A DNA stretch of 64,000 bases from Lutibaculum sp963816555 (GTDB lineage: Bacteria > Pseudomonadota > Alphaproteobacteria > Rhizobiales > Tepidamorphaceae): contig CAWFLD010000014.1 of NCBI GenBank assembly GCA_963816555.1, forward strand, positions 201,376-265,375, written 5' to 3'. The notes beneath the pieces are model-generated. The model was not told the origin of the DNA and made no database searches. It worked only from the letters and a program-made list of their open reading frames with translations. Made by a program: the position numbers and the translations under genes. Below are positions 22,033 to 31,843 of the stretch, piece after piece; positions within the stretch are counted from its first letter, which is position 1; the number at the start of each line of letters is the position of its first letter.

Positions 22033-22557
22033 ATGGCGGGCAGCGTCAACAAGGTGATCCTGGTCGGCAATCTGGGCGCCGATCCCGAGATCCGCCGCAC
22101 GCAGGACGGCCGGCCGATCGCCAATCTGCGCGTGGCGACGTCGGAGAGCTGGCGCGACCGCAACACCGGGGAGCGCAAGGAGCGCACCGAGTGGCACCGC
22201 GTCGTGATCTTCAGCGAGGGCCTCTGCAAGATCGCCGAGCAGTACCTGAAGAAGGGCTCGAAGATCTACATCGAGGGCCAGCTGCAGACGCGCAAGTGGC
22301 AGGACCAGTCGGGCCAGGACAAGTACTCGACCGAGGTCGTGCTGCAGGGCTTCAACTCGACGCTGACCATGCTCGACGGCCCGGGCGGCGGCTCCGGCGG
22401 CGGGGGCGGCGGCGACTACGGCTCCGGCTCCGATTTCGGCTCGTCCGGCCCGATGGACCAGGGCGGCGGCCGTGGCGGACGCGGCGGCGGTGGTGGCGGC
22501 GGCTTCGGTGGAGGCGGCGGCTACGGCAACGACATGGACGACGAGATCCCGTTCTAG
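22033..22557 (+). CDS. ssb: single-stranded DNA-binding protein
   Basis: Binds and protects single-stranded DNA in replication, repair and recombination. Start at ATG 22033 (MAGSVNKVILVGNLGADPEI) after AGGAAAGGA. OB fold with RVATSESWRDRNTGERKERTEWHRVV, then IEGQLQTRKWQD. The linker is very rich in glycine (22,380-22,530), and the C-terminus is the conserved acidic tip DMDDEIPF that recruits partner proteins. 174 residues. Divergent from GNAT-uvrA with a LexA box between. Confidence 0.97.
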   Translation: MAGSVNKVILVGNLGADPEIRRTQDGRPIANLRVATSESWRDRNTGERKERTEWHRVVIFSEGLCKIAEQYLKKGSKIYIEGQLQTRKWQDQSGQDKYSTEVVLQGFNSTLTMLDGPGGGSGGGGGGDYGSGSDFGSSGPMDQGGGRGGRGGGGGGGFGGGGGYGNDMDDEIPF

Positions 22558-22677
22558 AGCGTTTCCCCGCCGCCATGTGCGGCGGCGGGCTCAACACGCC
22601 GCGGGGCCGGGTGCTAGGGTCGTGTCTCGAGGGCGACGCAATGGCGGCGCGAGACCGCCTTTCTTCAGGGAGATGAC

Positions 22678-23747
22678 ATGGCCTTCAACATGCTGATTCT
22701 GGGGGCGTCCTACGGCTCGCTCCTGGCCACCAAGCTCATCCTCGCCGGCCACGACGTGACGCTCGTCTGCCTGCCGGAGGAAGCCGAGCTGATCAACGCC
22801 GAGGGCACCCGGGTGCGCCTGCCCGTGCGCGGCGAGAGCGGCCTCGTCGAGGTCGACTCGCGCAAGGCGCCGGGCCGGCTCTCGGCGACGACGCCCGACG
22901 AGGTGGACCTCGACCGCTACGACCTCGTCGGCCTCGCCATGCAGGAGCCGCAATACCGCCACCCGGCGGTCGCCGCGCCTTCTCGACAAGGTCGCCAGGG
23001 CCGGCAAGCCGTGCATGTCGATCATGAACATGCCGCCCTTGCCCTATCTCAGGCGCATCCCCGGCGTCGACGCGGGCGAGCTCGTCCGGTGCTTCACGGA
23101 CGCGGACGTCTGGAGCGCCTTCGAGCCGGGCAGGGTCACGCTGTGCAGCCCCGATCCGCAGGCCTTCCGGCCGCCGGAGGAGAAGCTCAACGTCCTGCAG
23201 GTCACGCTGCCGACCAACTTCAAGGTCGCCCGCTTCGACGACGAGGGCTCGACCGAGATGCTGCGGCGGATGCAGGCCGACATCGAGGCGATCCGCTTCG
23301 ACGTCGGCGGCCGCGAGGTGGAGCTTCCCGTGAAGCTCAAGGTGCACGACTTCATCTTCGTGCCGCTGGCCAAGTGGGCGATGCTGATGACCGGCAACTA
23401 TCGCTGCGTCACGGCGGAGGGCGCGCGCTCGATCAAGGACGCGGTGCACAGCGACCTCCAGCAGTCGCGCGAGGTCTACGACTGGGTGAAGGAGGTCTGC
23501 GTCGCCCTCGGCGCGGCGCCGGACGACCTCGTGCCCTTCGAGAAATACGCCAACGCCGCGCAGGGGCTCGTCCGCCCGTCCTCGGCCGCCCGCGCGCTCT
23601 ATGCCGGCGCCCCGAACATCGAGCGCGTCGACCTGCTCGTGCAGATCCTCGCCCGCCAGAAGGGCATGAGCAATCCGGTGGTCGACGAGACCGTCCGAGC
23701 TCGTCGACGCGCAGCTCAAGGAGAACCGGGAGAAGGCGGCCGCCTGA
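22678..23747 (+). CDS. ketopantoate reductase-like NAD(P)-dependent dehydrogenase, two frameshifts
   Basis: N-terminal Rossmann fold begins NMLILGASYGSLLATKLILAG, with the dinucleotide loop GASYGS rather than the usual GxGxxG. The frame changes near 22,975 and near 23,695; the middle piece (23,015-23,690) includes SIMNMPPLPYLRRIPGVD, LPVKLKVHDFIFVPLAKWAM and YDWVKEVCVALGA. The ending reads LVDAQLKENREKAAA at the TGA at 23,745-23,747. The overall shape fits the ApbA/PanE or octopine-dehydrogenase-like superfamily, but no family substrate motif was recognised. True PanE is unlikely given the many differences. It stands alone between ssb and a convergent transporter. Confidence 0.6.
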
Positions 23748-23940
23748 CCGGCGGCTCCCGCACCCACGGCAGGCGAGGACGGCCCGCCGCGCCCGAAGCG
23801 TGCGCGGGCCCGGCCTCGCCCGTCGGCGGAACGGCCGCGAACAAGCCGCTGCCGGCGCTGTTGGCCGTCGACGCGCCGCGGCTGGCAGGACCCGGGCATT
23901 GTGCCGCGGCGGCCTGCCTCCCCGGCCGCCCTGCGCCCTC

Positions 23941-24900
23941 TTACGCGGACGCGCGCTGCCGGGACGCGGACTGCTCGTCGAGCTGGTGGTCCTCCCGCGA
24001 CTGCACCTCGATGAAGACGCGCGACACCTCGTTGTCGAGCTCCTTGATGCGGCGCTCGAGGCGCGAGATCGTGTCCTCGACCTCGCCGGCGGCCAGGTCG
24101 TCCCGGAAGTCCAGGCTGATCGCCGCGAGGATGTCGTCGGGGCCGATATGCAGCGTGCGCAGCTCGTTGATGCCGCGCACCACGTGCTCCTCGCGGATCG
24201 CGTCGCGTATGCCCTGCACCGTCTCGGCGGAGGCGCCTTCGCCGATCAGCAGGCCCTTCGTCTCGATCGCCAGCCCCAGCGCCGTCAGGCCGAGGATGAT
24301 GCCGATGATGATCGACGCGCCGCCGTCGAACATCGGGTTGCCCGTCATCTGGACGAGGAAGATGCCGAGCGCCGCGACGAGGAGGCCGAGGATGGCGGCG
24401 GAGTCCTCGAACAGCACGGTGAAGACGGTGGGGTCCTTCGACCTGCGCAGCGAGCGGAGGAGGGGGCCGTCGCCCTCCGCCCGGCGGAACTCGCGGAAGC
24501 CGATGACGAGGGATATGCCCTCGAAGACCACGGCGGCGGCGAGCACGCCGTAGTTCCACGCGTAGCTCTTGATCTCCTCGGGGTTCGCGAGCTTGTGGAT
24601 GCCCTCGTAGACCGACACGCCGGCGCCGACGGCGAAGATCAGGATCGCCACCACGAACGACCAGAAATAGACCTCGGCGCCGTAGCCGAACGGGTGCTGG
24701 TCGTCGGCGGGCCGCGCCGCGCGCCGCTTGCCGAGATAGAGAAGCCCCTGGTTGCCGGTGTCGATGACGGAGTGGATGCCCTCCGACAGCATCGCCGACG
24801 AGCCCGTGAAGGCGGCGGCGACGAACTTGCTGATCGCGACCGCCAGGTTCCCGGCGAAGGCCGCGAAGATCACCTTGGTCGAACCGTCGCTCTCGCTCAT
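23941..24900 (-). CDS. cation diffusion facilitator (ZNT9-like) transporter
   Basis: Membrane cation/proton antiporter of 319 residues, start ATG 24900 (MSESDGSTKVIFAAFAGN). Helix 2 carries SEGIHSVIDTGNQGLLYLG where classical zinc CDF proteins have SDALHS..D; the next loop has HPFGYGAEVYFWSFVVA. A DDILAAISLDFRDDLAAGEVE region matches the cytoplasmic domain. The SEGIHS/TGNQ pattern resembles the SLC30A9-type branch, for which metal choice is less clear than for zinc exporters. MarC-like gene lies just upstream on the same strand. Confidence 0.88.
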   Translation of the reverse strand: MSESDGSTKVIFAAFAGNLAVAISKFVAAAFTGSSAMLSEGIHSVIDTGNQGLLYLGKRRAARPADDQHPFGYGAEVYFWSFVVAILIFAVGAGVSVYEGIHKLANPEEIKSYAWNYGVLAAAVVFEGISLVIGFREFRRAEGDGPLLRSLRRSKDPTVFTVLFEDSAAILGLLVAALGIFLVQMTGNPMFDGGASIIIGIILGLTALGLAIETKGLLIGEGASAETVQGIRDAIREEHVVRGINELRTLHIGPDDILAAISLDFRDDLAAGEVEDTISRLERRIKELDNEVSRVFIEVQSREDHQLDEQSASRQRASA

Positions 24901-24997
24901 GGTCTCTCCTTTGCCGGGCGCGCGTGCTCCCGCTGCTGCTGAGGAATGCGGCAGCGGGCCGTTCGTTTCCGAATTCGCCCCGACTTCGCCCAAATCG

Positions 24998-25630
24998 CTA
25001 GCCGGCCGCCCTCGCGAGCTGCGTGATGCCGTCGGCCACGAACTGCACCGCGAGCGCCGACAGGAGCACGCCGAGCAGGCGCGTGATCACCGTGCGGATG
25101 ACGCTGCCGAGGATCTGGTCGATGCGGATGGCGATGCGCAGGAGCGCGTAGGTGACCGCCAGCACGACGACGATCACGGCGCTGGCGCCCGCGATGCCCT
25201 GCCACGTGCCCTCGATGCGGCCGGCGAGCAGGATCACCGCCGTGATCGCGCCGGGCCCCGCCATCAGCGGCACGGCGAGCGGGAAGGCGGCGATGTCGTC
25301 CGGGTGGTCCTCCTGGACGGCGCGCTCGGCCGAGCCCGTCTTCCGGGCCTGGCGCTTCTCGAAGATCATCTCCGTCGAGATCCAGAACAGGAGCAGGCCG
25401 CCGGCGATGCGGAAGGCGGGCAGGGTGATGCCGAGCGCGTGGAGCAGCGACTGGCCGAGCGCGGCGAACATGATGAGCACGAAGCCGCTGATCAGCACGG
25501 CGCGCAGCGCCACCCTGTGCCGCGAGGTCGATCCCATGCCCTCCGTGAGGCTGATGAAGATCGGCGCGATGCCGATCGGATCGATCACGACGAAGAGCGT
25601 GGCGAGCGCCGAAACGAAGATTTCGAGCAT
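24998..25630 (-). CDS. MarC family integral membrane protein
   Basis: Six-helix membrane protein of 210 residues, function unknown in general (the family name comes from the mar locus; a drug-resistance role is not supported). Conserved parts: LFVVIDPIGIAPIFISLTEG near the N-terminus, FRIAGGLLLFWISTEMIF, and AVPLMAGPGAITAVILLAG. Divergent from gyrA with a 209-base gap. It and the CDF transporter may share a transcript (97-base gap). Confidence 0.9.
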   Translation of the reverse strand: MLEIFVSALATLFVVIDPIGIAPIFISLTEGMGSTSRHRVALRAVLISGFVLIMFAALGQSLLHALGITLPAFRIAGGLLLFWISTEMIFEKRQARKTGSAERAVQEDHPDDIAAFPLAVPLMAGPGAITAVILLAGRIEGTWQGIAGASAVIVVVLAVTYALLRIAIRIDQILGSVIRTVITRLLGVLLSALAVQFVADGITQLARAAG

Positions 25631-25779
25631 GGATCAGCGCCCTCCCGCGGGGGCCGCCGCCCAGACCCGGCGGGTGGACCGCCGAGGAGAAATTTCCGGC
25701 TCCGGGCAGCGCGTGAAAAGTTTCATCTATCCCATTGATCCCAAATCACAAAAGGCGGATTCGCCGAAACCGTCGCAAC

Positions 25780-25808
25780 TTGCGAAACGGCCTCGAATCC
25801 CCTACCTA
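25780..25808 (+). promoter_or_regulatory. candidate gyrA promoter
   Basis: TTGCGA (25780-25785) and TACCTA (25803-25808) are 17 bases apart, 32 bases before the gyrA start. The 209-base gap from 25,631 to 25,839 is clearly AT-richer than the genes beside it. Pattern match only. Confidence 0.4.
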
Positions 25809-25839
25809 GATGAGAGTTCAATAATTCCACGAGATTCTC

Positions 25840-28680
25840 TTGTCAGATACCGATCTGCCGCCCGCCGGCGGTGTCCCGCCTGAGGGTCCGTCGGGCGTCC
25901 GTTCCATCTCCATCGCAGAGGAGATGCGGCGGTCCTATCTCGACTACGCGATGAGCGTGATCGTCAGCCGCGCGCTGCCCGACGTGCGCGACGGCCTCAA
26001 GCCCGTCCATCGCCGCATCCTCTATTCGATGCACGAGAACGGCTACGATTGGAACAAGCCGTATCGCAAGTCGGCCCGCGTCGTCGGCGACGTCATGGGT
26101 AAGTATCACCCGCACGGCGACTCCGCGATCTACGACGCGCTCGTGCGCATGGCGCAGGACTTCTCGATGCGCCTGCCGCTGGCCGACGGCCAGGGCAATT
26201 TCGGCTCGGTCGACGGCGATCCGCCCGCGGCCATGCGCTACACCGAGGTGCGCCTCGCCAAGCCGGCGCACTCGCTGCTCGACGATCTCGACAAGGAGAC
26301 CGTCGATTTCGTGCCGAACTACGACGGCGCCGAGCGCGAGCCTTCGGTGCTGCCGACGAAGTTCCCGAACCTGCTCGTCAACGGCGCCGGCGGCATCGCC
26401 GTCGGCATGGCGACCAACGTGCCGCCGCACAACCTGACCGAGATCTGCGACGCCTGCATGGCCCTGCTCGACGACCCCGCCATGTCGCCGGAGCAGCTGA
26501 TGGAGATCGTGCCGGGGCCGGACTTCCCGACCGGCGGCATGGTGCTCGGCCGGGCCGGCATCCGCTCCGCCTACACGACGGGCCGCGGCTCGATCATCAT
26601 GCGCGGCAAGGTGCACACCGAGACGGTGCGCAAGGAGCGCGAGGCGCTGGTCATCACCGAGATCCCGTATCAGGTGAACAAGGCGTCGATGATCGAGAAG
26701 ATCGCCGATCTCGTGCGCGACAAGCGCGTCGAGGGCATCTCCGACATCCGCGACGAATCCGACCGCCAGGGCATGCGCGTCGTCGTCGAGCTGAAGCGCG
26801 ACGCGGTCGCCGACGTGGTGCTGAACCAGCTCTACCGCTTCTCGCCGCTGCAGACGAGCTTCGGCGCCAACATGGTGGCGCTCAACGGCGGCAAGCCCGA
26901 GCAGCTGACGCTGCACGACATGCTGACGGCGTTCATCGGCTTCCGCGAGGAGGTCGTCAGCCGGCGCACCAAGTACCTCCTGAGGAAGGCGCGCGACCGG
27001 GCCCACGTCCTCGTCGGCCTGGCGATCGCCGTCGCCAACATCGACGAGGTGATCCACCTCATCCGCACCGCGCCGAACCCGCAGAGCGCCCGCGAGGCGC
27101 TGATGGCGCGGCCGTGGCCGGCCAAGGACATGGCGCCGCTGATCGCGCTGATCGCCGACCCGCGGCACGGCCTCGACGAGGAGGGCAACTACAACCTCTC
27201 CGAGACGCAGGCCCGCGCGATCCTCGACCTGCGCCTGCACCGCCTGACCGCGCTCGGCCGCGAGGAGGTGGGCGACGAGCTGACGAAGCTCGGCCGCGAG
27301 ATCGAGGACTATCTCGACATCCTGCGCTCGCGCGCCCGCATCCAGCAGATCGTCCGCGACGAGCTGAACGCGGCGAAGGAGGAGTTCGGCACGCCGCGCC
27401 GCACCGAGATCACCGAGGCGGAGAGCGACTTCGAGGACGAGGACCTGATCCAGCGCGAGGACATGGTCGTGACCGTGTCGCACGCCGGCTACATCAAGCG
27501 GGTGCCGCTCTCGACCTACCGGGCGCAGCGCCGCGGCGGCAAGGGCCGCTCCGGCATGTCGATGCGCGAGGACGATTTCGTCAGCCGGCTGTTCGTCGCC
27601 TCGACGCACACGCCGGTCCTGTTCTTCTCGTCGCGCGGCATGGTCTACAAGATGAAGGTCTGGCGGCTGCCGGTCGCCGCGCCGCAGGCGCGCGGCAAGG
27701 CGCTCGTCAACCTGCTGCCGCTGCAGCCGGGCGAGCGCATCACCACGATCATGCCGCTGCCGGAGGACGAGGAGAGCTGGGCCGATCTCGACGCGATCTT
27801 CGCCACCACCCGCGGCACGGTGCGGCGCAACAAGCTGTCCGACTTCACCCAGGTGAACCGGAACGGCAAGATCGCGATGAAGCTCGATTCCGACGACGAC
27901 GGCATCGTCGGCGTCGAGACGGCGACCGAGAACGACGACATCCTGCTGACGACCGCGGCGGGCCAGTGCATCCGCTTCCCGGTCGGCGACGTCCGCGTCT
28001 TCAAGGGCCGCGACTCGATGGGCGTGCGCGGCGTCTCGCTCGGCACGCGACGACACCGTCATCTCGCTCTGCATCCTCGGCACTTCGAGGCGTCTCCGGC
28101 CGAGCGCCAGCTCTATCTCAAGCAGTCCTCCGCCTTCCGTCGCGCCGCGACCGGCGAGGAGCAGGAAGAGGCGGTCGAGACGGATGTCGAGGAGAGCGGC
28201 GACGAGGGCGAGGCCTACCTGTCGCCCGAGCGCTACGCCGAGATGGGGGCTGCCGAGCAGTTCGTGCTGACGGTCAGCCAGCGCGGCTACGGCAAGCGTT
28301 CCTCGTCCTACGACTTCCGCGTCTCCGGCCGCGGCGGCAAGGGCATCAAGGCGACCGACCAGACGAAGCTCGACGAGATCGGCGCGCTCGTCGCGGCGTT
28401 CCCGGTCGACGCGGGCGACCAGCTGATGCTCGTCTCCGACGGCGGCACGCTGATCCGCGTGCCGGTCGAGGGGATCCGCTTCACCAGCCGCGCCTCGAAG
28501 GGTGTCCGCATCTTCCACACCGCCCAGGGCGAGAAGGTGGTCTCGGTCGAGCGCATCGGCGAGGAGAGCTCCTCCGAGGTCGAGGAGATCGAGGAGGGCG
28601 GCAGCCCCGACGACGGCAGCCCGGACGACGGCGGCGCGGCACCGGACGCGCCCGACGGACCCGAGACGCCGGAAAGCTGA
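25840..28680 (+). CDS. gyrA: DNA gyrase subunit A
   Basis: Cleaves and rejoins DNA for negative supercoiling, with GyrB. 946 residues. TTG start at 25840 (MSDTDLPPAGG..); no better ATG lies before the conserved ISIAEEMRRSYLDYAMSVIV. Catalytic Tyr134 is in AAMRYTEVRL. The quinolone-determining positions read GDSAIYD (Ser95, Asp99), the susceptible-type residues. The C-terminal beta-pinwheel has the GyrA box QRRGGKGRSG. Between about 28,047 and 28,080 the text GTRRHRHLALHPRHF replaces an expected DDTVISLCIL-type stretch seen in the adjacent frame: two compensating one-base slips. An Asp/Glu/Gly/Pro-rich tail ends the protein. Confidence 0.97.
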   Translation: MSDTDLPPAGGVPPEGPSGVRSISIAEEMRRSYLDYAMSVIVSRALPDVRDGLKPVHRRILYSMHENGYDWNKPYRKSARVVGDVMGKYHPHGDSAIYDALVRMAQDFSMRLPLADGQGNFGSVDGDPPAAMRYTEVRLAKPAHSLLDDLDKETVDFVPNYDGAEREPSVLPTKFPNLLVNGAGGIAVGMATNVPPHNLTEICDACMALLDDPAMSPEQLMEIVPGPDFPTGGMVLGRAGIRSAYTTGRGSIIMRGKVHTETVRKEREALVITEIPYQVNKASMIEKIADLVRDKRVEGISDIRDESDRQGMRVVVELKRDAVADVVLNQLYRFSPLQTSFGANMVALNGGKPEQLTLHDMLTAFIGFREEVVSRRTKYLLRKARDRAHVLVGLAIAVANIDEVIHLIRTAPNPQSAREALMARPWPAKDMAPLIALIADPRHGLDEEGNYNLSETQARAILDLRLHRLTALGREEVGDELTKLGREIEDYLDILRSRARIQQIVRDELNAAKEEFGTPRRTEITEAESDFEDEDLIQREDMVVTVSHAGYIKRVPLSTYRAQRRGGKGRSGMSMREDDFVSRLFVASTHTPVLFFSSRGMVYKMKVWRLPVAAPQARGKALVNLLPLQPGERITTIMPLPEDEESWADLDAIFATTRGTVRRNKLSDFTQVNRNGKIAMKLDSDDDGIVGVETATENDDILLTTAAGQCIRFPVGDVRVFKGRDSMGVRGVSLGTRRHRHLALHPRHFEASPAERQLYLKQSSAFRRAATGEEQEEAVETDVEESGDEGEAYLSPERYAEMGAAEQFVLTVSQRGYGKRSSSYDFRVSGRGGKGIKATDQTKLDEIGALVAAFPVDAGDQLMLVSDGGTLIRVPVEGIRFTSRASKGVRIFHTAQGEKVVSVERIGEESSSEVEEIEEGGSPDDGSPDDGGAAPDAPDGPETPES

Positions 28681-28733
28681 TCGGCGGGCCTCGCTCCGGC
28701 GAGGCTCGCCTCGGGCTACGAACCTGAGCTAGG

Positions 28734-28776
28734 AAAGAGGGGCGGGAGACGATGTGTCTCCCGCCCCTCTTTTCGT
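28734..28776. terminator. bidirectional terminator between gyrA and VWA gene
   Basis: A 17-bp perfect stem (AAAGAGGGGCGGGAGAC, 28734-28750; complement 28756-28772) around a 5-base loop. The plus strand ends in CTCTTTTCG, and the minus strand in CTCTTTCC. It serves gyrA on the plus strand and the convergent VWA gene ending at 28812. Confidence 0.9.
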
Positions 28777-28811
28777 TGGTCCCGCCGCTTCCGCTCGCGG
28801 CGGCGGCCGCG

Positions 28812-30405
28812 TCAGTTGGCGACGACCTCGACCTCGCGGTTCTCGTTCGCCTCGACCGAGAAGTCGGAATTGTAGGTGCGCCCGTCGTGGCGGGCGATGA
28901 CGGCGTAGTTGCCCGCCGCCAGCACGTGCATCGGGAAGGCGCCGAAGCTCTCCTTCACCACGTCGCCGCCGGGCGAGAGGATGCTCCAGGCGGTGTTCGC
29001 GAGCGCCTCGCCGCCGGGCTCGTTCACGAGCTTCAGCGTCACCGCGGCGGCGCGGTGCGTCACCTTCGCCTCGGTCAGCTTGCCGGGCTTCACCCGCACG
29101 TCGGCGCGCACGATGGCGTTCGCGTCGCCGTAGCGGCTGACGATGTGGTAGGTGCCGGGATTGAGCCGGACGATACGGCCGAGCGGGGCATTGTCGAGGA
29201 TCAGCTTGCGCTGGCCGTACTCGTCCTGCTCGGAGGAGTAGATCGACAGCGAGACCTGGTCGCGCAACGGCTCGCCGTTCGAACCGACCGCGGTGATCTC
29301 GAGGCCGCCGGCCTCGAGGACGACCTCGCGCGGACTTCGACTCGTCGCGAAGGTCGATCTGCTCGGCCATGCTGGCGCGGCCATAGGCGGCGTGCACCAC
29401 GTACTGGCCCTCCGGCAGCAGGAACACGGGCTGCGCCTCCTCGCTGCGCTCGACCACGGGGAAGGTGCCGTCGGCCTGCGGCCGCGCGCGGAACACCCGC
29501 CAGATGACGCCGCCGGGCAGGGGAGGGCTGTCTTCCGTCAGGCGGGCCGACAGGCGCAGGGTCAGCCGCTTCTTCTCGATCTCCTGCTGCCGGTCGGGCT
29601 GGATCTGCAGCGGCCCGAGCGACAGCGGCTCGCCCTGCGGTGCGTTGGGATCGGGACGCTCCGGCGGGAGGGGGATGCCGGAATCGGCCACGTCCTCCGT
29701 GCCGGCGGCGTCCTGCTCGCCGTCTCCGACCTCCTCGTCGTCGCCCGGCTGCTGCGCCGTGGCGAAGTCGACGCCGGCCACGGCCGCGCTCAGCGCCGTC
29801 TCGAGATCCGCCGCGGAGCTGGCGAGCGTGAAGCTGCCGCCGCCGGCGTCGGCGACCGCCTTGAGCGGCTGGACCTTGTCCGGCTGGGTCGCGACGAAGC
29901 CGATCACGTCGACCTGGCCGCCGCGCTCCTCCTTCACCCGGAGTGCCGCGGCGACGGGATCGCCGCCGCAGCTGTCGGTGCCGTCGGCGACGAGGATGAC
30001 GTGCAGCGGCGAGCGGTCCTTCCATTCGTCGAGCGCGGTCTCGATGGCCCGGGCGATCGGCGTCGCGCCCCTGGGGGAGATGGCGTCGATCGCCTTGGCG
30101 CGCGCCGCCTCGTCCATCTCGCCGGTGGGGGGCACCACGACCGAGATGTCGCTGCACGAATTGTCGGCGGTCGCGCCGTAGACGAGCAGGGCGAGGTCCT
30201 GGGGCGTGGCGCCGAACGTGTCCTTGAGCGCGCCCTGCGCGATCGCGATCTTGCTCTTGCCGCCGACCTGGGAGCGCATGCTGCTCGACGCGTCGAGAAT
30301 GATGACGCGGGCCGGCTCGGCCGCCGCCTGCCGCGCCGCGAGCACGGCGGGAAACAGGATGAGGGCGGCGAGAGCCAGGCGAACGAGACGCAGCGTACGG
30401 GACAT
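28812..30405 (-). CDS. exported von Willebrand factor A domain protein, one frameshift
   Basis: Start ATG 30405 (MSRTLRLVRLALAALILF) gives a clear signal peptide ending near RQAAAEP; longer starts lose it. The VWA domain follows at once, with the MIDAS motif DASSSM (D-x-S-x-S), then PRGATPIARAI and LVADGTDSCGGD. A Gln/Asp/Pro-rich middle leads to repeated beta-rich segments (VFRARPQADGTFPVVERSEE.., then ILDNAPLGRIVRLNPGTYHI.., and AAGNYAVIARHDGRTYN). The frame slips near 29,335. The C-terminus ends ..ENREVEVVAN. Likely a periplasmic metal-dependent binding protein; ligand unknown. Confidence 0.85.
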
Positions 30406-30569
30406 CGGTTCCTGTCTCGGGAGGCGCCGGGGCGCACGATTCGGAAAGCTCGACATCATGCCACGCATTGTGGCGAGGTCACGGCCCGGCCGCATGCGCG
30501 ATTGACGCGGGGCACCCGGAGCGGCCACCTAGCCCCATCCGTCCGTCTTTCCTCAGGATTCGAGTCCCC

Positions 30570-31158
30570 ATGCCACGATCCGAAGCCGTCCTCGATCACC
30601 TGCGCACGCGCCGCTCGGTGCCCGCCGTCTCGCTCGCCGCGCCCGGGCCCGACGAGAGCGAGCTGCGGGACATCCTCACGATCGCGTCGCGTGTGCCCGA
30701 CCACGGCAAGCTCGCGCCCTGGCGCTTCGTGCTCGTCGAGGGGGAGGCGCTGCCGGCGTTTCTCGGGCGGCTGATGGAGTTCTGGCGGGCCGATCATGCG
30801 GACGCCTCCGAAGAGGCCGCCGCCGTCGAGGCCGGCAAGCGCCCGGCCGCGCCGCTCCTCGTCGTGCTCGTCTCGCGGGCGGGGGAGCATCCGAAGATCC
30901 CCGTCTGGGAGCAGCAGCTCGCCGTCGGCAGCGCCGGGCTGAACCTGCTGCACGCCGTGTACGGGCACGGCTATGCCGCCCAGTGGCTGACCGGCTGGCC
31001 CGCCTATGACGGCCGCGTGGCGGAAGCGCTCGGCCTCGGGCCCGGACGAGCGGGTCGCCGGCTTCGTCTATGTCGGGACGTCGTCGGCCACGCCCGCCGA
31101 CCGCGACCGCCCGGACATCGACGCGCTCGTGACCCGCTGGACGCCGCCCTCCGCCTGA
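30570..31158 (+). CDS. nitroreductase family protein, one frameshift
   Basis: FMN-dependent NAD(P)H oxidoreductase of the YdjA type (about 195 residues). Start ATG 30570 (MPRSEAVLDHLRTRRSVPAV). FMN-binding landmarks: RRSVPAVSLAAP, ASRVPDHGKLAPWRFVLV, and GSAGLNLLHAVYGHGYAAQWLTG. The frame slips near 31,040; the corrected end reads PDERVAGFVYVGTSSATP..VTRWTPPSA. Substrate unknown. Divergent from the VWA gene; followed by a flavin-reductase-like gene. Confidence 0.88.
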
Positions 31159-31230
31159 CGCGGCATCCCGCGGGGTTTGAAACGCCCCGCGTCCGCCCGA
31201 TATTCCCGGCGGCCACACACAGGGATCTCC

Positions 31231-31833
31231 ATGTTCTACGACGCACTGAAGAACGACCACGGATTGCCGCGCGACCCGATGAAGGCGCTCGTCGTGCCCC
31301 GGCCGATCGGCTGGATCTCGAGCATCGGCCCCGGCGGGACCGTCAACCTCGCGCCCTACAGCTTCTTCAACGCCATCGCGGAGAGGCCCTACATCGTCGC
31401 GATCAGCAGCTACGGCTGGAAGGACACCGCCGAGAACCTCAGCAAGTCCGGCGAGTTCGTCTGCAACCTCGCCACCTGGGACCTCCGCGAGGCGGTGAAC
31501 AAGAGTTCCGCGCCGGTTCCGGAGGACGTCGACGAGATGCAGCTCGCCGGCCTCGAGCCGGCGCCGTCCCGGATGGTCAAGCCGCCGCGCGTGAAGGCGT
31601 CGCCCGTGGCGCTCGAGTGCAAGGTGACGGAGGTCCGGCCGGTCCTCGACATGAACGGCGCGGAGACCGACAACACGCTGTTGTGCGGCCAGGTCGTCGG
31701 CGTGCATATCGACGATTCGCTGATCGTCGACGGCTTCGTCGACATCTCGCGGGCGCGGCCGATCTCGCGTCTCGGCTACATGGACTACGCCGTGGTGGAC
31801 GAGCTCTTCCAGATGCAGAGGCCGCAGGTCTAG
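31231..31833 (+). CDS. flavin reductase-like (DIM6/NTAB) protein
   Basis: FMN-binding split-barrel protein of 200 residues. Start ATG 31231 (MFYDALKNDHGLPRDPMK). Diagnostic stretches are VVPRPIGWISSIGPGGTVNLAPYS in short form (VPRPIGWISS, NLAPYSFFN) and ENLSKSGEFVCNLATW. Members reduce flavin for monooxygenases or act on small compounds; no monooxygenase is nearby. The adjacent nitroreductase is also a flavoprotein, but I see no stronger link. Confidence 0.85.
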   Translation: MFYDALKNDHGLPRDPMKALVVPRPIGWISSIGPGGTVNLAPYSFFNAIAERPYIVAISSYGWKDTAENLSKSGEFVCNLATWDLREAVNKSSAPVPEDVDEMQLAGLEPAPSRMVKPPRVKASPVALECKVTEVRPVLDMNGAETDNTLLCGQVVGVHIDDSLIVDGFVDISRARPISRLGYMDYAVVDELFQMQRPQV

Positions 31834-31843
31834 TCTTCCGCCC

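Noticed and set aside
22380..22530. GGC-rich repeat as a repeat element
   Set aside because: It codes for the glycine-rich linker of SSB.
22565..22590. CCGCCGCC-ATGT-GCGGCGGCGG hairpin after ssb as a terminator
   Set aside because: No T run follows and GC-rich hairpins are frequent by chance here; it may still be a weak terminator.
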